Part shown: one piece after another, positions 57,471 through 64,000 of the stretch | How the letters are laid out: every line of letters begins with the position of its first letter | Position numbering within the stretch: the stretch's first letter is position 1 | DNA from: Maratus speciosus | Lineage: Eukaryota; Arthropoda; Arachnida; Araneae; Salticidae | Assembly (NCBI GenBank): GCA_963932465.1 | Contig: CAWVRF010001068.1 | Coordinates: forward strand, 62,001-126,000 | Length of the DNA: 64,000 bases | Direction: 5' to 3' | Program-made: the position numbers and the translations under genes | Notes under the pieces: generated by a model | Told to the model about the DNA's origin: nothing | The model's input: only the letters and a program-made list of their open reading frames with translations | Databases searched by the model: none

Positions 57471-59083
57471 TGTGTTATCGGTGCCAGGTCAAGTGCAATT
57501 GTGCCAAGCATGACTCGCAATTATAATCACTACATTAATCCATAGTTTTTGACAACTATATAGTGTTTCATAGCTAATAAGAGCTGCAATGTACTGATAA
57601 TAATATGGGAACAAATGACTGTGATCTGCACCATAAACTTGGCGATATTTTTCCGCACCAAATTGCTGTCTTTGAAAATAATCGCCAAAGTGAAACAAGG
57701 AGAGAAATTTAATTTCAAATATAGCGATCTCTTTAAATACTCATGAAAATCTACATTTTTTTTAACAATGAAAATAAATATTTAAAACTAATAGTTTCTA
57801 TGAGCCCCCCTGACCCTCCCGTTCAACAACAATATATTCAGGAAGAAAAATTTTGCCTGCAAATATTTCATTAAAAAATATACAAACACACAATTTTACC
57901 AGAAAATTTTTTATGTTAATACTTTTAACTTTTGAAAGTAATTGCTATATTTGAAAATTAATTTCGTTGGTGCTTCAGAATTGCAACCAATTTTGAAAAC
58001 ACATTTTTAGCACGAATACAAATAAAACAAAAATAGTACTTACAATTTGTAGATTCCTTGAAATTTTGAAGAATAAAATTTAAAAAAAAGAGTAAAAAAA
58101 AACCAGCAGAGTAATTTAGATTCTAAAGAAGAAAAATTCTATATACACATTGTGTGCAGTAAAAAACAATCGAAGATTCATTCAATGCCTCTGTCAAAAT
58201 AATATGCCATTCTTTGCAATCAATATCAATCCACGTTTTGTGAATCACAAATCCACCTGAATACTACAAGGAATCCCACAAAATTATGTCAAACATAGGT
58301 GACGAGATGCAATACAGTTCAACAAACAAGCTGAGATGCACAAAATGAAAATAGCGCAGGTCCGTTATAAAATGACGTCAGATGAGCAAAAGAGAATTCT
58401 CTATCTGCTAAGATTTGCTCCCTTAGCTGAGAAAACGGCCAGGGTTACCATTATTGGAATTCGGCATGATTCATGACAGAGTTACCAGAAATACAGGTTT
58501 ATCGCCAAATTTTTTCGCACGTAAATTTGTAGACCACAGAGTCATCTGTACCATAATGTGTAATATAGTTTATTTATTTATCATAAGTTGCAGGGGTGTT
58601 ACAGTTAATTTTTATTTTTTATAGTTTTTTGTTATTTATTTATTATGCTCATTTATTATATTTTATTTATTATTTATCATTTTAAACTATTTTATGTATA
58701 TTTAACCAGTGAAATTACTGTATTGAATGTGATTGGCAATAAAAATAAGATTGGTAACAATTTTTGGGCAATCTAGTTACTGGCCCGGAATACTCAAGTA
58801 CCAAATAACGTTCTTGTTCCTTTTGATAAATAAAACATTTTTACAAATAAACTTTACGCTTAAAAATTCTATGCTGTGTGTTATTTTAAGAAGAGGATAG
58901 TTTAAAAACTTTTTTACTTTGTCAAATTTTAAATTTCATGGTTTCTTCTGTGGGTTAAAACAAGTTAATAAAATTTGGTTACCAAAAGAAATATTTTAAA
59001 ATCAAAAAGAAATTTTGAATAAATCAGGGGAAAAAATTGATAGCCATGTACTGCCTATTTGTCAAGCAGAGACTAGAATAAAA
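57471..59083. other. No gene seen; scattered TTGGCG words
   Basis: GTGCCAGGTCAAGTGCAATT (57481), AACTTGGCGATATTTTTCCG (57637) and TTATCGCCAAATTTTTTCGC (58500) recall the TTGGCG repeat families. No clear element boundaries and no coding frame. Confidence 0.35.
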
Positions 59084-59366
59084 GGTACTTCATAGTTATC
59101 CCGTCAACCAAATTACTGTCGCCAAATTGTAAGATTAAATGCCAATAACGGTTTGCATTAATTAATTAATTGTAAGATAAAATGCCAATAATGGCCAATA
59201 AAACCATTAATTCGACGTTTTATATGTATTTTTATTAATGTTTTACTAATTTATTTGTTCTTTCGTTATTTAAAATAAAAATTATGTCAATGTGTATAAT
59301 TTGGCGAGTGGTTTGGCGATTTATATAATTTGGCGACATTGCTTGACAGGATAACTAAGATGTACC
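59084..59366. mobile_element. MITE with GGTACT termini and 8-bp target duplication, copy 2
   Basis: This 283-bp unit starts GGTACTTCATAGTTATCCCG and is nearly identical to 3210-3493, in the same orientation. Its own perfect 8-bp flanking repeat is GAATAAAA (59076-59083 and 59367-59374). Because the flanks differ from those of copy 1, the two are independent insertions and the element boundaries are firmly set. Confidence 0.88.
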
Positions 59367-59374
59367 GAATAAAA

Positions 59375-61134
59375 ATATAATTAATAATACATTTTTTTAA
59401 ATGGTGAAGTAATTTTATTTTTAAGCATCTCATTTTAAGCATTAATTTTAAGCATCTCAGGAAGAATAATGTTCCTGTTCCTTTTAGTTTAACAAGGAGT
59501 TTTTAAATGCACCCAAAAGTGCTGTCTGGAGTGGAAAATCATTTTCTGTGGTTATAAACATACAGGTTGTTCTTAAAATCTTAGCTCAAACTTATAATGT
59601 GGTCCATACAAACATCTTTTGAACAAGAAACAACATCTGAATCCACTTATTCCATCAATACATTCATCAAAAGGATGTATCACTGCCAGGCGAAACTGAA
59701 TTTTCAATCACAACTTTGGCAATAATGAAAATATTTTAGGGAGATTTGCAACTTTTAATTTTGCTTGCTTGAAATATAATGATATTATTGGATGTGAGCT
59801 GAGTTTTTGCTGGTGACACAGTATAAGTGCTGTCAGCTGCATTCTGAATAAAGGAATTGTAGCTCAATGTTGTTTAGATGTAAATGATGGCAATTTATAA
59901 CACTTCTCACCATGTCTAAGACTGGATGATATATGAAATATGGATTTTTATAACATATCGCCAGCTAGTGAAAACAAGGAGAAAAAAGAGCTGATTTTTT
60001 CACCTTCGCCTTCCCCTACCTCTACTGTACCTTGAGATCTCCCATTTGCTTCTGGAAAGAAGGTTTTGTTACTACAAATCAAGATGACAATTATAGCAGA
60101 AAAATTAAACTTTGTATGCTGGAAATCAAAAGCGGAGAAGAATTTTTTTTTTTTTTTGGGGGGGGGGGGGAGGGAGAACATGAGAATCGTTATTTTGGCT
60201 GAAAATTTTTTGAATATCTAATATACATTTCTCCTTGCTGTTAAGACAGATTTCAAATCTAAACTTACAACTTCCTGACACATTCAAAAAGTCAGTTTTA
60301 AGCTTAGACATATGTAAATAAAACCCTCACTAATTCTTAAAAGCTGTGAAATCGAATGACATTTTCCATTTTTTGATAAAGCAAAGAATCTATCAGAGAA
60401 TGCTGCCGAAGTTGGCGTTTATAACAGATTTTTGAAATGTGACAGTCCAGAAATAGTCCTCATGAGACAAAAATTACTTAAAATAAAAATGTCATACATT
60501 TATCAAAAGATTTTGGTAGCATGATTTATGCATGAGAAATAATCTTAAATGTTAGGAAAAACATTTTTTTTTAATTTAGAATTAAAAAATAAATAAATCT
60601 TATGCATTATTTTTTAAATTATTATTTAAAAAATAATAATATATTATTTTATAAATTTTCTTAACAAAGCAATAAATTTGACCAAATTTCTGCAAGGGTT
60701 TTTATTGAAAGCTAAATCTGTTTTACAGATGCACAATCAGATGTAAAATTATTTTTCTATAAAACAACATCAGTTAGCAATAATCCTTTTAATTAGTTTA
60801 GTAATTAGAGTTAAGTGATTAAAGACAATACTTTTTTATTGTAAAATAGCTCTGTAAAGTATTTTTTCTGTTTAGAAAATTCATAGAAATCCATTTATAT
60901 TTTTATTTTTCCTTTTAACTGTCATGTTTATCTATCTTTAAACTGCTCAAAAAATATCACTATGAAGAAACTCTCATATGTTTTTCTTCCAATGTTTGCA
61001 GGTATTCTATTGTTTAGCTTCATAACTTCTACAATTATTTCTTCATTGAATAAATATATAGAATTTTAGTATAAAATTTGAAAAATGTCTATAAATGTAA
61101 CTATTTCTTCATAAATTTTCTGAAACTTCCTTTG
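59375..61134. other. No gene seen; homopolymers and one dispersed repeat
   Basis: There is a T run followed by a G run at 60144-60170. Sequence 60350-60470 (TTCCATTTTTTGATAAAGCA; GAATGCTGCCGAAGTTGGCG) belongs to the repeat also seen at 14869-15038 and 20010-20230. The remainder is AT-rich without coding evidence. Confidence 0.45.
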
Positions 61135-62074
61135 GGAACAGATGTCATAAATTCCCAGGGCCACCATCATGGAATTTATCTTGCCGTGAAAACTCCTTTT
61201 CCGCCAAGTAGTAAATGTCGCCAAACACCGATTTATACGTATGTTAGGCTTAATGTAAATAATAAACAAAACTCGCTAAACTGGCAATCCGTAATCGTTG
61301 TATGTGTGCTCCATGCTCATTAACCAGAAAAAAACATCACTGGATTCAGCAGTTCTCGCTGTGTAGCAATCCCAAAATTCAGCATTCTCTTTTTTTAGTA
61401 ATCCCAAAATGTACAAAACTCATAAGGCAAAATATACATAAAAAAAAACTCGCTAAACTGGCAATCAGAAATTGTTGTATGAGCGCTCAGCACTCATTAA
61501 CCGGAAAAAAACATCACTGGATTCAGCAGTTCTTGCTGTGTAGCAATCCCAAAATTCAGCATTCTCTTTTTTTGGTAGTCTCAAAATGTACAAAACTCGT
61601 AAGGCAAATATACATTTAAAAAAAACTCGCTAAACTGGCAATCAGTAATTGTTGTATGAGCGCTCAGTACTCATTAACCGAAAAAAAATCACTGTATTCA
61701 GCAGCTCTTGCTGTGTAGCAATCTGTAAATTCAGCTGTCCTCACTCTGTAGCAATCTCAAAATGTACAAACCTCATAAAACAACAAAATATATTTAAAAT
61801 TATCCACTTACCTTAACAGACATCTTGTTCCATGAAGCAGAACTTTACAAATACCCTCCTCTTTCACTTAAAATGCGCTGAAATTTCTTGACAATATAAC
61901 TAACACTAGGCAAACACGCTACACAAGCAATATTCAATCAACTGAATGCGCGTCAAAACACGATCTCCTCAAAAAAGGGGTTACCACAACATGGTTACCA
62001 TATCTACAAACATCGCCAACAAAAAATCGCCAAGAAATCCAAAATAGCGGCCAGGTAACATATAGCATCTTAGC
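61135..62074. mobile_element. Long ACAGATGTCATA-family element with internal tandem array
   Basis: The left end reads GGAACAGATGTCATAAATTC. The reverse of the right end reads GCTAAGATGCTATATGTTAC. Inner sequence matches the 226-bp MITE at 54138-54363 on both sides (TTTCCGCCAAGTAGTAAATG against TTTCCTGCCAAGTAAATG; TCGCCAAGAAATCCAA against TCACCAAGAAATCCAA). Between these shared ends lies a 177-bp tandem array, so this is a longer relative of that MITE. No transposase frame. Confidence 0.6.
61271..61801 (+). repeat. Tandem repeat, three units of 177 bp
   Basis: ACTCGCTAAACTGGCAATC begins each unit at 61271, 61448 and 61625, exactly 177 bases apart. Each unit contains CTCATTAACC, CACTG-ATTCAGCAG and GCTGTGTAGCAATC. 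The third unit is more diverged and repeats TGTAGCAATCT internally. Because 177 is a multiple of three, the first two units share an open frame (61302-61619) that is a product of the repeat, not evidence of a protein. Confidence 0.85.
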
Positions 62075-62105
62075 CCTTCCTTTGTATTATATGTAAGGTC
62101 ATAGG

Positions 62106-62125
62106 CAGTGGCGTAACCAGGATTT
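62106..62125. repeat. Solitary hAT-type terminus
   Basis: CAGTGGCGTAACCAGGATTT is a common hAT left end. No matching right end was found before the window end, so the element is truncated or continues beyond it. Confidence 0.45.
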
Positions 62126-62159
62126 CATTTCGGGTGGGGTCCAGAATTTTTCCTTCAGG

Positions 62160-62730
62160 TTATATATATAGTAAAACCTGTCAAGATGAAATCCTAAATA
62201 TCGCTGAAAAATTCCGTTTTACACAAGTTTTCGTGTTATCAGGTGTATTTGTATAGTATTCTTTTCCGTAGCACTATGGAACATTTCTGTTTAAAACAGA
62301 ATTCCATTATAGGCAGGTTCCATTTTTACAAGTTTTGTGTATTTATATAAATATACTTATTTATGTCATACGAATAGAATAAAACTTGTCAAAATAGTAA
62401 TTGTCTATAACAGAATCCTGTCTTTAACGGAAGTGTTACATGGTCTTAATATGAATTGTGATGCAATTAAATTTGCTGAAACCTGTCTAAAAGGGGATTT
62501 TCATCGTTCTTTAGGGAAACATAGTGAAACCTGTGAAAGTGAAATCTTTCTATAACGGAATCTTGTCTCAAACGGAAGAGTTTCAGAATCCCTGCGAAAC
62601 GAACAATAGATCTTATTGAGGTAGTGTATCTTGGAAGCATAATTAATTACACTTGTTTCTATGGAAGCCTGTCTAAAATGGAGCTTTTTACCAGTCCCTT
62701 GCAATCTTGTCTTTACTGTGTATGTATAAT
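62160..62730 (+). repeat. Degenerate repeat of AAACCTGTC and CGGAA words
   Basis: AAAACCTGTCAAGATGAAAT (62174), AAACTTGTCAAAATAGTAAT (62382), GAAACCTGTCTAAAAGGGG (62478), GTGAAACCTGTGAAAGTGAA (62524) and AAGCCTGTCTAAAATGGAGC (62664) alternate with TATAACAGAATCCTGTC-like words. The outer ends (TAGTAAAACCTGTC; GTCTTTACTGTGTA) are roughly complementary, so this may be an old Tc1/pogo-type element. Confidence 0.4.
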
Positions 62731-62930
62731 AGAAGTATTTCGAGTAACTTTAAGAATTTAGGTAATCCTTACTTAATTTCTTAATTTTAAAAAAGCATGT
62801 ATAAAAAATGTAAGGCCAATCTCTATAACTGCAACTAATAATACATTGAAGTTGCATTAATATTTACCAATGAAAAAGATACACTATGATGTAAAAAGCT
62901 GGGTGCAACTGAAGAGTTAAATTTATTTAA

Positions 62931-63136
62931 CCCATTCGCTGTCATCCACAAGTATACTCGTGGCTTTAATTTATTAATTACTTTTCATATTTTAGAATTA
63001 AAAAAATTGCCTCATTTATTGGCAGAAATTTCCCTGTATTAGTAAAGTGAAATTTACCTTTCTGAATTTGGGGTAGCTAACGAATTTTAACAAAAAATTT
63101 GAAAATTCTTACTTTATAGTTTTGGCAGTGAATGGG
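62931..63136. mobile_element. piggyBac-type MITE (206 bp)
   Basis: TTAA lies on both sides (62927-62930 and 63137-63140). The left end CCCATTCGCTGTCA and the reverse of the right end CCCATTCACTGCCA match at 12 of 14 positions. Short CCC-starting inverted repeats at TTAA define piggyBac-like elements. Non-coding. Confidence 0.75.
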
Positions 63137-63140
63137 TTAA

Positions 63141-64000
63141 ATCAAGTTTCATATTACATAACATTTGCCTACAATAAAGTTAGGATCAAGTGGTTAAGTT
63201 TAAAACAGCAATTTCCATGTTTAGTTTCTTGCCATTGAATTAAGAACTTGTGCTGTAATAGATATTGGATAATTATTTCACATAAGTGTCAATCGCATGA
63301 GCCGTTCATGCGATGCGCCGCGCTCCCCATGGGAGTTTTTGAGATAACCCAGATAGCATGAACATTAGCAGCAAGTTTGATTTTTTCTGTATTATCTTGC
63401 CGTGACAAATTTGAATTGAGAAATGCGCAGCAAATCTCCCGCAAGGTATACCATCACCCACTTGCATGAGTAGTTTGTTGTGAAACTGATGCAAGACTGT
63501 CTTTAATTCACGAAAGTGACGAAAGCAAAAATTCCCTCTGTTGAGAGAATAGACAATCAGCACGTACGCAGAAATTTTATTCGGTAGGCACTGCTTTTTC
63601 TAAACGCTATACTTATTAAATACCAAAAAATGCTCAAAATGAAAAGTACAAATATTACCTAAACTTATTTATGGTGATAAAACCGATGAATGTACCTTTG
63701 GACTGCGCTTTCGCATCAATAGACTTGATCAGGTCTATGGACCCCTTCGAAGAGGTTAAACTTATAGTGCGACATGGAAAGATTACTACTTTGCAGTAAG
63801 TTTGCAGTATTTTTTATTACTTGGTTCCGTTAGTTTGCAATAAATTTAATATAGTATGAATTTAACTTGCAGGACAAGTTAGCTGCAATTTCAAAATGTG
63901 GTGACTTTGGCGTTTGCGTTATCTTGCTGCAGTCTTGTTATGAACTTTCAGTCTTGTCATGCTGAGCTTACTGCAACTTTGCAGGTTTTCAGAGCAAGAC
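63141..64000. other. No gene seen; hairpin and CTTGCAG/CTGCAA-rich end
   Basis: A 9-bp hairpin stem ATCGCATGA/TCATGCGAT with loop GCCGT lies at 63292-63314. From 63370 to the window end, words of the type TTGCAG, CTTGCAG, AGCAGCAAG and CTGCAA recur on both strands, possibly an old repeat. An 85-codon minus-strand frame (63306-63563) overlaps this DNA and has no recognised motif. Confidence 0.45.

Noticed and set aside
61302..61619. 105-codon plus-strand open frame with two similar halves
   Set aside because: It spans two 177-bp tandem units; because 177 is divisible by three the frame stays open by repetition. No domain, and the third unit breaks it.
63306..63563. 85-codon minus-strand open frame
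   Set aside because: It lies in repeat-like, locally GC-richer DNA with no motif and no supporting splice or start context.
1..64000. CRISPR arrays, operons, bacterial promoters or ribosome binding sites
   Set aside because: The window is eukaryotic; the repeats found are transposons or tandem satellites without regularly spaced unique spacers.

Overview
The window looks like AT-rich intergenic DNA from a large, repeat-laden arthropod genome. A spider or another arachnid is my best guess. The basis is the abundance of cut-and-paste transposons (Tc1, pogo, hAT and piggyBac types), Helitron-like ends, many microsatellites, one C2H2 zinc-finger array with TGEKP linkers, and no bacterial gene organisation. 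A 200-base run of N at 21001-21200 marks a draft-assembly gap. The species assignment is inference.

Only two regions carry substantial protein-coding sequence. One is a Tc1-like transposase family present twice: an open 346-codon copy at 46921-47961, and a copy at 10893-11933 broken by one stop codon. The other is a C2H2 zinc-finger array on the minus strand (about 28657-30054). It has twelve fingers in one frame, then at least three more separated by repeated 2-bp losses, plus an upstream finger in another frame. No housekeeping gene, rRNA or CRISPR array was seen. Other open frames are short and lie in repeats or AT-rich DNA.

Layout. 0.1-4.3 kb: Helitron-like element holding an 8-bp-TSD MITE. 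5.4-6.3 kb: minus-strand copy of a dispersed repeat (family B). 9.2-13.6 kb: a hAT element with a perfect 8-bp target duplication, containing a Tc1 element, a 144-bp tandem array and a small pogo-type MITE. 14-17.3 kb: small MITEs and a foldback of satellite-like units. 23.1-27.6 kb: a tandem duplication whose first copy holds a piggyBac-like element, itself interrupted by a decayed pogo element. 28.6-30.05 kb: zinc-finger array. 31.7-35.6 kb: minus-strand Helitron-like element. 35.9-36.6 kb: 175-bp tandem repeats. 39.5-42.8 kb: family-B copies. 42.8-51.9 kb: Helitron-like elements, two end to end, with the second Tc1 copy at their junction. 52.6-54.9 kb: a tandem segmental duplication; one copy gained a palindromic insertion with tRNA-Thr-like sequences, the other gained a small MITE. 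59.1 kb: second copy of the 8-bp-TSD MITE. 61.1-62.1 kb: an inverted-repeat element holding three 177-bp tandem units. 62.9 kb: a piggyBac-type MITE.

The elements record a layered insertion history rather than a pathway. In several places the duplicated target or a paralogous empty site gives the order of events: hAT before Tc1, and piggyBac before pogo. I see no convincing new host system. The most unusual structures are the zinc-finger array with the same 2-bp loss at three finger junctions, the tRNA-like palindromic insertion, the abutting Helitron-like elements, and the unclassified MITE family with GGTACT termini.
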